Under the pieces are notes generated by a model. The model worked only from the letters and a program-made list of their open reading frames with translations, was not told where the DNA came from and searched no databases. From assembly GCA_947382355.1 (NCBI GenBank), contig CANCYR010000014.1, positions 1-64,000 on the forward strand: 64,000 nt of DNA. Direction: 5' to 3'. The position numbers were made by a program, and so were the translations under genes. Below are positions 15,878-23,872 of this stretch, in pieces. The DNA comes from an uncultured Lachnospiraceae bacterium (GTDB lineage: Bacteria > Bacillota > Clostridia > Lachnospirales > Lachnospiraceae). Position 1 is the first letter of the stretch; every line of letters starts with the position of its first letter.

Positions 15878-16231
15878 ATGAGAAAAGGATTTATGAAAGC
15901 TGCAGTAATTGCATGTGCTATGTCAATGGTGATTGGCGGAACGGTTCTTGCATCTACATCAAAAATGGTTACGAAATCAGGAAGTGAGAAGGTATATTCG
16001 GGGATAGTATCGGCAAGCACGAAGGGATTTCAATATACATTGCATCCCTATACAAAGAAGTCTCTAACAGGACTTGTACAGCAAGGAGATACTGGTCTTT
16101 GGATTGAAGTTGAGAATACGAAAAAAAATGTCAGTTCAGAACAGACCTTTAAGAATACAACTGCCGGATATACAACGTATAGGCTGGCATTAACAAACGG
16201 AAATGGATATGGAACAATAAAAGTGGATTAG
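15878..16231 (+). CDS. Small secreted protein C (cassette 3)
   Basis: 117 residues with AAAGGAGAAAGG just upstream. Sec signal peptide ('RKGFMKAAVIACAMSMVIGG', cleavage after 'TVLA') and about 93 mature residues with no cysteine. Homologous over its length to protein B: 'SKMVTKSGS' after cleavage, 'HPYTKKSLTG', 'TGLW', and C-terminal 'YRLALTNGNGYGTIKVD'. The mature parts share only these blocks, while the signal peptides are closely similar, the pattern of a family whose secreted part diversifies. Followed after 18 bp by its membrane partner without an intervening hairpin, unlike cassette 2. Function unknown; a secreted effector, bacteriocin-like or adhesive protein are all possible. Confidence 0.78.
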   Translation: MRKGFMKAAVIACAMSMVIGGTVLASTSKMVTKSGSEKVYSGIVSASTKGFQYTLHPYTKKSLTGLVQQGDTGLWIEVENTKKNVSSEQTFKNTTAGYTTYRLALTNGNGYGTIKVD

Positions 16232-16249
16232 TAAATTGGGAAAAGGGAC

Positions 16250-17953
16250 ATGAAAAGTTATATCCAAAATCTAAAATTATTTATAAAAAGTCCTTTGATT
16301 TTTATGCCCTGCCTATTATTAAACGGCATGATAGTGGCAAAGATTTTGCAGGTGTTTCATTATACTTTGGCAGGAGCTTATACATATCATAATTATTCTG
16401 TCTACTTTATAACATGTTATCTGGCGGTTTATTATTTTATTGCATTGCTTATGATTTCATTTCTTTTTTTTAAGAAGACGCAAAGTTCAAAAATAGATGA
16501 GCTTGTGTATGCAATTCATCGGATTAGGATGGAAAGAAGCCAGTTTGCCGTGCTGCTTACCATCCATGGATGGTTCAGTATAGTGATATATGTGATTAAT
16601 CTTGCAGCCTTTTGGGCAGGAGGCTATAAGGACTATGTTCCTTATATGATTCATATATCTGTGGGAACAGCTGTAAACTATTTTCTGGATGGCATTCTGG
16701 CAATTATGATTGGAAGGTGCCTTACCTATCTTCCGGGACTTACCTTTCAGCTGGCAGGGGGACTGCTGGCTTCCTGTATGGTAAGCTGTTCGGAGTGGGT
16801 GTATATGAAAACCACTTCCGATATTTTTTACTATTTATTTGAACCTTTTGCAGTGCTTCCCCGGGGATGCGGCTATGTATTCGACCCGTATCTGGGTAAT
16901 CCGGTGCAATTGCACAGAATAGGATTGATTTTATTCTGGCTTGGAGCCTTAATGATTATTTGTGCCTGTATGGGTAAGAAGAAGGCGGTTTTGGGAACAA
17001 TCATTACCATTGCCTCTTTCTGTATGCTTCTCCTTCCTTATGAAGACCTGATGCCGTCAGGTTCTTTGCATGGGGCAAATCAGTGGGATAACAGGTACTA
17101 TGTGTTTAAGGAAAAGGCAATGGAGCAGGCAAAGGAAAAGAAAGCGGAGTTTCAGGTAACGGAATATGATTTGGATTTTTCGGTGCTGACCTGTTTAAAA
17201 GCAAAAGCGGTTCTGTCTTTAGCGGGAGAGGTGCAGAAGGAATATTGCTTTACGTTATATCACCCGTACAAGGTCAGCAGGATTCTGGATCAGGATGGGA
17301 AAAAGCTGAAATTTACCCAAAAGGGAGACTATATTACGGTGAAAAATCCCGATGGCAGAAACATTACGGAGCTGACTTTTTCCTATTCCGGAAATGGAAA
17401 GCAGTTTTACAGCCAAAGTCAGGGTATCTATTTGAATTACGGTGTGGCATTTTACCCCATTGCGGGCTTCCATCCACTGTATAGGGAGGAGTTTATTGAG
17501 TTTTTTCCCGGAGAAATGCAAGTCAGCAATTATATGCCGGATGTGTTTCCGGAAGGAAAGCCGTATTTTAAGGTCAGGGTCCATACAGGAAAGCAGGTAT
17601 ATTCTTCTCTGCCGGAAGTGGAGAGAAATTATTTTGAAGGCAGTGCAGAAGGCTTTTGCCTGTTAAGCGGATTTGTATCAAGCCGCAGGGTGGGAGATGT
17701 GACCTTTATCTATCCGGCATTGAGAGGTGTTCAGGATACGGATTTGCCTGCCTTTGAGGATGCGGTGGATTACGGGGATTTACTGGAACAGGAATATGGA
17801 AGCACAGATTTTACCATTCATAATAAGAAAGTGCTTATTATGCCGGCAAACGGTTCCCAAAGGTGCCAGGCGGTGGCAGAGGATGATTATGTAATTATAT
17901 ATGAATCCATCTGGCAGAGCGATATGGAACAATTATATGGGGAGAAAAAATAG
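16250..17953 (+). CDS. ABC-2-like membrane protein with M1-type extracellular sandwich (cassette 3)
   Basis: 567 residues. Same two-part build as the genes at 8740 and 11049: six or so membrane helices (1-270), then an outside domain with 'VTEYDLDFSVLTCLKAKAVL', 'FTLYHPYKVSRI', 'FTQKGDYITVKNP', 'FSYSGNGKQFYSQ'. It is much more diverged from the other two than they are from each other. No HExxH, so the M1-like part lacks a protease site; in true M1 enzymes this N-terminal domain caps the substrate pocket. It is 11 bp from the next gene, SBP3, and 18 bp after secreted protein C, so peptide, membrane and binding proteins form one transcript. Confidence 0.72.
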   Translation: MKSYIQNLKLFIKSPLIFMPCLLLNGMIVAKILQVFHYTLAGAYTYHNYSVYFITCYLAVYYFIALLMISFLFFKKTQSSKIDELVYAIHRIRMERSQFAVLLTIHGWFSIVIYVINLAAFWAGGYKDYVPYMIHISVGTAVNYFLDGILAIMIGRCLTYLPGLTFQLAGGLLASCMVSCSEWVYMKTTSDIFYYLFEPFAVLPRGCGYVFDPYLGNPVQLHRIGLILFWLGALMIICACMGKKKAVLGTIITIASFCMLLLPYEDLMPSGSLHGANQWDNRYYVFKEKAMEQAKEKKAEFQVTEYDLDFSVLTCLKAKAVLSLAGEVQKEYCFTLYHPYKVSRILDQDGKKLKFTQKGDYITVKNPDGRNITELTFSYSGNGKQFYSQSQGIYLNYGVAFYPIAGFHPLYREEFIEFFPGEMQVSNYMPDVFPEGKPYFKVRVHTGKQVYSSLPEVERNYFEGSAEGFCLLSGFVSSRRVGDVTFIYPALRGVQDTDLPAFEDAVDYGDLLEQEYGSTDFTIHNKKVLIMPANGSQRCQAVAEDDYVIIYESIWQSDMEQLYGEKK

Positions 17954-17964
17954 GAGCGGGGAGC

Positions 17965-20094
17965 ATGAAAATAAGAAAAGCATTCATCCTGTTATTATCC
18001 TGTCTGCTGGCAGCAGGGCTTTTTTGGGCAATGACAGCGGTTTATGAAAATATCATAAAAATAGAACCGGCATTATCGGAAGGGGCTTTTGTGAAGGAAC
18101 AAGTGGCCATAGGGGAAGGCAGCAATATTTATGCCATGTGCAGGATAGAAAAAGGGTTCTTTTTGTACCGGACAGAATTCAGGGCGGCTGGCGCCGGCAG
18201 CTTTTACAAAATAGATGATGAGGCTGTGGTTACGCAGATTCCTTATGAAGCGGATAAGTTTGAAAAAGTGCTGGGAGTTTTTTCAGACTCAAAGGGTCGG
18301 CCGGCAATGGCAATAAAAAGAGCGTCAGACTATCGGGTAAAGGTGCTTTCCGAAAAGGGGGAGGTGCTTTCTGATATGGACATTACGGAAGCGCTGCATT
18401 CTCTGGAAGCATTTGAGGGCAGTGTAACAGATATGCGGATGGATGCAGAGGGCTTTCTTTACGTGAATACAGGAAATGCAGTTCTTTGCTTGGATGAGAA
18501 TGGAAATAAAAAAGAGATGCTTCCCGGGAAAAATTTTGGATTTTTAAGAAAGCTTGGAAACGGGACGGTGGCTTATGTATACAATAACCATGACGGACAT
18601 GTATATGTACAGTGCCTGAAAAACGGGGAAATGGGAGAAAAATACGAGCTTCCCATTTCCGGCTTTGATGCGGACTGGAAAATTATAGACGGTTTGGAAT
18701 ATGATATTTACTATTGTGATGCGGCAAATATTATATGGGGCTATGATTTTTTGGGAAAAAATATGGTTTCCCTTGGGAGCCTTGCTGAATCCGGCATTAA
18801 TGAGGAATTTGTGGGGGAAATCTGTCCATCACCGGCTTCCGGCTTTTATGCAAGCTTATGGGATTACGGGGAACTGGCAAGACCGGAGCAGAAGCTGTAT
18901 GCGCTGGGCAGGACGCCGGAAAAGGAAGAAAAGACATCCGTTATTCTGGCGGGAATAAACGTGGATTCAAGAATAGAAGGACTGGCTTCTGCTTTTAACG
19001 AGAGCAATGAAGAATATCGGGTTATCATAAAGGATTATAAAGAGTATGAAGAACCAAAGAAGCAGTTGGTTTTGGACGTGATGTCAGGGTATGGACCGGA
19101 TATCTTGTGTCTGGAAGGGTTAGAACTTCATTCTTTAATTGCAAAAGGGTTGTTAGAGGACTTGTACCCTTATTTGAAATCAGATTTTAAATGTTCGGAT
19201 TTCCATGAAAATGTCCTGTCGTTATTGGAAACAGACGGAAAGCTGTATCAACTCCCTTCCGGTTTTGATATAGGAGGCTGGATTGGAAAGGAAGCTTCTG
19301 TATCGGGAGAAGAAACCGCAGGTTATGTGGAAGGCTGTACAGAATATGAGCTGCTTTCAGCTTTGGTGGGAAATTCTTTTTCTGAATTTGTGGATTACGA
19401 CACAGGCAGCTGTCATTTTGATTCCGAAAAGTTTGAAAAGCTTCTGGTGCTGGCAGAAAAGAGAAAAGACCCGGAACCTGCAAAGGATACGGAGCGGATT
19501 ATAGATGAAATCCGGGGCGGCAGGATATCGGCAGTGGATGTATCGAAGGAAGGGGACGTGCTGGGGCTTTTACAAAGATATCGGCAGCTCTTTGGCGGGG
19601 AGGTGTCCATTGTGCCCTATCCTTCCGGCAAAAAAAACGGTTTTGGGTTTCTGCCGAGACAGAAAATGGCAATCACTTCCATGTCCGGGCAGAAAGAGGC
19701 TGCATGGAAATTCTTAAGCACGCTGTATGCTCCGGATTACCAGTATCAGGAATCCTTTACGATGATTTCCTTAAGAAGGGACTGCACGGAAGAATATATC
19801 CGGATAAATGCCGCCACGGAAGCTTATGATAATGACCGGGGCTATCGGATAGAGCCCTTTTTAGGGGAGGACTTGTATGGTGATGTTTCTTTGAAGAGAA
19901 AGCCTTCTTCCAAAGAGGATATCCGACAGTTTCAGGCAATAGTAGAGGGAATCGACCATGAAATAATATATGACAGCCCTGTTTTGGATATTGTATCAGA
20001 GGAAGCAGAGGCTTACTTTCATAAGGAAAAAACAAGCAGGGAAGTCAGTGAGAATATTCAGAACCGGGTGACAATTTATTTACAGGAACAGTAA
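17965..20094 (+). CDS. Membrane-anchored propeller plus solute-binding protein (SBP3)
   Basis: 709 residues; GGAGCGGGGAGC lies before the ATG. N-terminal hydrophobic segment 'AFILLLSCLLAAGLFWAM' has a Cys but no proper lipobox (residues after it are LLA), so it is more likely an uncleaved anchor. Propeller-like N-half ('DAEGFLYVNTGNAVLCLDENG', split here by a turn) and solute-binding C-half ('AFNESNEEYRVIIKDYKEYE', 'GYGPDILCLEG', 'DGKLYQLPSGFD', 'QKEAAWKFLS'). Closest to SBP2. Lies between the M1-like membrane protein and the ABC ATPase, the fullest version of the cassette. Confidence 0.78.
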   Translation: MKIRKAFILLLSCLLAAGLFWAMTAVYENIIKIEPALSEGAFVKEQVAIGEGSNIYAMCRIEKGFFLYRTEFRAAGAGSFYKIDDEAVVTQIPYEADKFEKVLGVFSDSKGRPAMAIKRASDYRVKVLSEKGEVLSDMDITEALHSLEAFEGSVTDMRMDAEGFLYVNTGNAVLCLDENGNKKEMLPGKNFGFLRKLGNGTVAYVYNNHDGHVYVQCLKNGEMGEKYELPISGFDADWKIIDGLEYDIYYCDAANIIWGYDFLGKNMVSLGSLAESGINEEFVGEICPSPASGFYASLWDYGELARPEQKLYALGRTPEKEEKTSVILAGINVDSRIEGLASAFNESNEEYRVIIKDYKEYEEPKKQLVLDVMSGYGPDILCLEGLELHSLIAKGLLEDLYPYLKSDFKCSDFHENVLSLLETDGKLYQLPSGFDIGGWIGKEASVSGEETAGYVEGCTEYELLSALVGNSFSEFVDYDTGSCHFDSEKFEKLLVLAEKRKDPEPAKDTERIIDEIRGGRISAVDVSKEGDVLGLLQRYRQLFGGEVSIVPYPSGKKNGFGFLPRQKMAITSMSGQKEAAWKFLSTLYAPDYQYQESFTMISLRRDCTEEYIRINAATEAYDNDRGYRIEPFLGEDLYGDVSLKRKPSSKEDIRQFQAIVEGIDHEIIYDSPVLDIVSEEAEAYFHKEKTSREVSENIQNRVTIYLQEQ

Positions 20095-20119
20095 AAGACG
20101 GATAGGATGGGAGAATAAA

Positions 20120-20953
20120 ATGGGAATCGAGTTTCAAAATGTATGCAAGTCTTTCAAAAAGAAAGAAGTTTTACATGAGATAAGCTTAGAACTGAATCAG
20201 GGAATTTACGGTCTGTTAGGACCCAATGGGGCAGGAAAGACCACGTTGATGCGTTGTCTTGTAGGTTTACATAAGGTGAGTTCGGGAGAAATATGTATAG
20301 ATGAAGAAATGAAAAAAAGGGGAATCGGCTATCTGCCCCAAAGCTTCGGGCTGCATGGAAATCTGACGGTATATGAAAATCTGGAATATCTGGCAGCGCT
20401 GAAGAAGCTGCCGGATAAGGGGCTTGCAGAGCATATTTTAAACTGTATAGAAACGGTAAATTTAACGGAGCAGAAGCAGATGAAATGTAAGAAGCTGTCC
20501 GGAGGAATGTTAAGAAGGCTTGGAATCGCCCAGGCGCTGTTAGGGGAACCGGGAATCCTTGTACTGGATGAGCCCACAGCGGGGCTGGACCCGGAAGAGC
20601 GTCTTCGGATGAAGCAGCTTATGCGGCAGGTGGGGAAAAAGAGCATGCTGCTGATTTCCACCCATATCGTGGAGGACATGGAGAGCCTTTGCGACCAGGT
20701 CATCATAATGAATCAGGGCAGAATTTTGAAACAGGACAGCCAGCCGGAAATTTTAAAATATGCGGAGCATAAAATCTATATCGTTCCTGTAAAGGAAGCA
20801 GAACAGATAGAGGGGGAATATTCCGTATTGAAATCCTTTCAAAAGGAAGGGAAAGAGTATTACCGGATTGTATGTGAAAAAGAACAGGACATGGAATGGG
20901 AAAAGGAAGTTACCCTTGAGGATGCATATATATGTCTGTTAAAAGGCTTTTAA
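20120..20953 (+). CDS. ABC transporter ATP-binding protein
   Basis: 277 residues, a single nucleotide-binding domain: Walker A 'GPNGAGKTT' (34-42), Q-loop Q74 in 'YLPQSFG', signature 'LSGGM' (126-130), Walker B 'ILVLDEP' (146-152) and switch H182 in 'STHIVEDME'. The first 220 residues match the ABC-2/DrrA-type exporters; the C-terminal tail is short and variable. It overlaps the downstream membrane-subunit gene by 22 bp, so the two form a pair. It is the only ATPase in the 22-kb cluster and may energise all three cassettes as well as, less likely, the MalF/G-type permeases (which normally use a CUT1 ATPase with a longer C-terminus). Confidence 0.9.
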   Translation: MGIEFQNVCKSFKKKEVLHEISLELNQGIYGLLGPNGAGKTTLMRCLVGLHKVSSGEICIDEEMKKRGIGYLPQSFGLHGNLTVYENLEYLAALKKLPDKGLAEHILNCIETVNLTEQKQMKCKKLSGGMLRRLGIAQALLGEPGILVLDEPTAGLDPEERLRMKQLMRQVGKKSMLLISTHIVEDMESLCDQVIIMNQGRILKQDSQPEILKYAEHKIYIVPVKEAEQIEGEYSVLKSFQKEGKEYYRIVCEKEQDMEWEKEVTLEDAYICLLKGF

Positions 20954-21582
20954 AGAAAAATGAAATGCGCAGGAAGGAAATGGGATTGGTCTTTTGGGTT
21001 CCCCTGCTGGTTCTATTGATTGTGCTTCCGGTGTGGCTCTATGCCATACTTGAAAATGATTTATTGGAAGCATATGAAAAATATGGAGTTTTTTTGTCTG
21101 TTACAGAAGGAATCCTTCCTTTCTTTTCCGTATTCTGGATTGTATTAAGCGCTTATGACTGGGTGGAATCGGATGGATGGGAGCTGTATTATTTATATGA
21201 AAAAAAGCCGGACAGGGCGGCAGGATTTTATGGGGAAGTGTTTCATGTGCTCTTGTTGGTGTCGTATTTGTTTTATGGAGTTTGTTTAGAGGGCTTTTTT
21301 TATGAGTATTTCAGGATTGCTTCTGTCTGTGTGTTTTTTCAGGGACTGGCGGTGTGCCTTTTATATTTGCTGCGTTCACAGGTGATTGCTTATTTTATGG
21401 TTTTTCTATATGTTTTGTATTCCGGCTTTGCCTATTTAAATGGCGATAAGGGGCTTTTCTGTTATCTGAATGATATGCCAAAGAGTATGGGAGAGGATTA
21501 TTTCAGGGCCGGATGTTTTGGGCTTTCGGGTATTTTTCTCTGGTTTGCGGGGGCGATGGCTGGAAGGAGGCTTTCGGGGTAG
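20932..21582 (+). CDS. ABC-2-like membrane subunit (cassette 3)
   Basis: 216 residues with about six hydrophobic helices. Paralogue of the protein at 14973. Start overlaps the ATPase gene. Conserved aromatic segment 'GFFYEYFRIASVCVFFQG' in the middle. Presumed partner of the ATPase; no family name can be given with confidence. Confidence 0.68.
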   Translation: MSVKRLLKKNEMRRKEMGLVFWVPLLVLLIVLPVWLYAILENDLLEAYEKYGVFLSVTEGILPFFSVFWIVLSAYDWVESDGWELYYLYEKKPDRAAGFYGEVFHVLLLVSYLFYGVCLEGFFYEYFRIASVCVFFQGLAVCLLYLLRSQVIAYFMVFLYVLYSGFAYLNGDKGLFCYLNDMPKSMGEDYFRAGCFGLSGIFLWFAGAMAGRRLSG

Positions 21583-21612
21583 ATTGGTGAGAGGAAAAGA
21601 GGAGAGGGCCTA

Positions 21613-23790
21613 ATGAAAAACTATAGGGGAAAGTTTCTGTGTGCTTTGGCAATACTGGCAGTTATCTTAGTATTGGCGGGCTGCAGTAAAGAAGTGAAAC
21701 TAAAAGAGCCGGACGTAAATGGTTATGAGGCAGTCGCATTGGAGCTTGATGGGCTGGAGGAAGAAGAGTACATCTGGAATCTTTGTTGTAGTGATAATGA
21801 AATCTTTTTTTCTGCTTTTAACCGGAATGACAGCATAGAAGAAGGAGTGCAAAAAACACATGTGTATCAATATGATTTAAAAAATCAGCGAGCAGATAAG
21901 CTTCCTATCCTGCTAGAATCGGACAAACATATCCTATGCCTGTCAGAAAATGCAAAGGGAGAGTTTGTGATGCTGCTGTCAAGCGAAGACAAGTATTATA
22001 TGGCAAAATATGATGAGACAGGAGCCTGTATACTGGAAAAGGAAATTACGGAATCATTAGGCGGCATGGAAATGCATCAAGTTATATTTGACAGGGAAAA
22101 TCGTTTATATTATCTGGCAATGAATCAGATAAATGTATTTGATGAAACCGGAATGCCTTTACATACCTTTGAAACGGATGGAATGTTTTTTAATCCCTAT
22201 TTAGGCAGAGACGGGAATATATATGTAAGTAATTTTAAGGTGGATGGGGAAGAGCATATATGCAGATTGAATCTGCAGGAAAAAAGCCTTGAACAGTATG
22301 GAAAAAGTATAGAGGAAGAGTGGAATAAGCATTATGCAGGCGGGCTTGCAGAAAGTAAATATTGGGATTATATAGCAAATAACGGGCAATCTATAATTGG
22401 CGTGGATATAAAGAAGAAAAAGGCACAAAGACTGGTGGATTTAAAAGAAGCGGGCTTAAATCCGGAAATGCTGCAGGAAATTACGGAAATTGAAGAAAAT
22501 ACATTCCTTGTGCTTAACATGGATGGAACAAATGGCGGCAGAGAGCTTGTTTTATTAAAACCCTCTTTAGAAGAAGATAATGCAGAAGAAAAAATACACA
22601 TCACCATGGCAGGACTGCAGATAAATTCTTTTTTAAAAGAAGCAGTCTACCGTTTTAACAGGGAAAATCAGGAATACAAAATAGAAATAAAAGACTATCA
22701 GGGGGATTTGTCCAGACTCAGCGCAGATTTAATGACGGAAGGAACCATAGATTTACTCTGTCTGGATGGACTTCCCAAGGAGCGCTATGTAAAACAGGGG
22801 CTTTTATGCAACTTAAATTCTTTTTTGGAACAGGATGAAGAAATAAAAAAAGAAGATTTTCTGGAGCCGGTATATGACCTGCTGTCCAATCAGCAGGGGA
22901 TGTATTCCTGGACGCCGGGTTTTGCTGTGGAAACAGTGTTTGGAAAAGCCTCCCTGCTTGGAGAGGAATACAGCCTGACGCCTCAAAAGGCAATGGGTTT
23001 GCAACAGGAGCTGGCAGAAGGGAAAAAACTGTATTATGCCATAAACAGAGAAGAAATGATGAAAAAACTCATGGAAGCAAACCTGAACAATTTTGTAAAC
23101 CCGGATAATGGCACTTGTTCCTTCCAAAATGAGAAACTTATGAACCTTTTGGAATTTGCGGAAAAGTTTCCGGAAGAAGAGGAGGAAGATATGACAATGC
23201 CTCAAAAGGTTCAGGCAGACCAGGTGGTTTTTGTAAGGGAAACCATAACGGATTTTACCAGCTTTCTGTTTTATGAAAAGATGTTTGGAGAGAAAATTTC
23301 CTTTACAGGTTATCCCGCATATGACAATCCGGGAAATCTATTTTCATCAGCAGGGATGGAAACAGCAATTTTAGAGCAGTCAAGGCATAAGGAGGGGGCA
23401 TGGGAATATTTAAAATATATTACCAGTAAGTCCTATTTAAAGCAGTATTGCGATATGCAGTTTCTTCCTGTAAGAAAGGACTGTATTAAAGATTATATAC
23501 AGATAATGTCCGCAACAGAACCATATGTGGATGAGCAGGGACAGGAAAACAAAGCCTATCACTGCACCATTGGATATGATGATTATACAATAGAGCTGGG
23601 AGCGTTGGAGGAAGAGCAGATTTCCGGTTTTTGGACATTGTTAGAGCATATGTATTTGCCGGTGCAGTTAGAGAACGGCATATGGGAGCTGATTACGGAG
23701 GAAACAGAAAGATATTTCCATGGGGAAATATCCAAAGAGGAATGTGCCGGGAATCTGGAGAAAAGGATTTCTTTGTATCTGGATGAATAA
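21613..23790 (+). CDS. Lipoprotein: propeller-like plus solute-binding domain (SBP4)
   Basis: 725 residues. True lipobox LAGC (Cys about residue 24), so lipid-anchored like SBP1. N-half with propeller-type repeats ('DRENRLYYLAMNQINVFDETG', read in two strands), C-half solute-binding ('YRFNRENQEYKIEIKDYQG', 'EGTIDLLCLDGL', 'QGMYSWTPGFA', 'HKEGAWEYLKYIT'). GGAGAGGG precedes the ATG. It begins a second sub-cluster (SBP4, SBP5 pseudogene, two CUT1-type permeases), which may be a derived importer built from the same binding-protein family. Confidence 0.78.
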   Translation: MKNYRGKFLCALAILAVILVLAGCSKEVKLKEPDVNGYEAVALELDGLEEEEYIWNLCCSDNEIFFSAFNRNDSIEEGVQKTHVYQYDLKNQRADKLPILLESDKHILCLSENAKGEFVMLLSSEDKYYMAKYDETGACILEKEITESLGGMEMHQVIFDRENRLYYLAMNQINVFDETGMPLHTFETDGMFFNPYLGRDGNIYVSNFKVDGEEHICRLNLQEKSLEQYGKSIEEEWNKHYAGGLAESKYWDYIANNGQSIIGVDIKKKKAQRLVDLKEAGLNPEMLQEITEIEENTFLVLNMDGTNGGRELVLLKPSLEEDNAEEKIHITMAGLQINSFLKEAVYRFNRENQEYKIEIKDYQGDLSRLSADLMTEGTIDLLCLDGLPKERYVKQGLLCNLNSFLEQDEEIKKEDFLEPVYDLLSNQQGMYSWTPGFAVETVFGKASLLGEEYSLTPQKAMGLQQELAEGKKLYYAINREEMMKKLMEANLNNFVNPDNGTCSFQNEKLMNLLEFAEKFPEEEEEDMTMPQKVQADQVVFVRETITDFTSFLFYEKMFGEKISFTGYPAYDNPGNLFSSAGMETAILEQSRHKEGAWEYLKYITSKSYLKQYCDMQFLPVRKDCIKDYIQIMSATEPYVDEQGQENKAYHCTIGYDDYTIELGALEEEQISGFWTLLEHMYLPVQLENGIWELITEETERYFHGEISKEECAGNLEKRISLYLDE

Positions 23791-23872
23791 AGGGTTAGAA
23801 GTTATGGAATGAGTAAAATGCAATGTTTACATAATCAGCAAAAGGGAAGAAAGGGAATGGGAAAATATAAAT

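Noticed and set aside
10648-16231. Secreted proteins B and C as lactococcin 972-type bacteriocins
   Set aside because: Size, signal peptide and a nearby large membrane protein plus ATPase fit, but the characteristic Trp/Tyr/His-rich lactococcin 972 pattern is absent and the membrane partner has a different, M1-like outside domain.
8740-17953. The three large membrane proteins as active M1 aminopeptidases
   Set aside because: No HExxH-type zinc motif or downstream Glu ligand is found in any copy.
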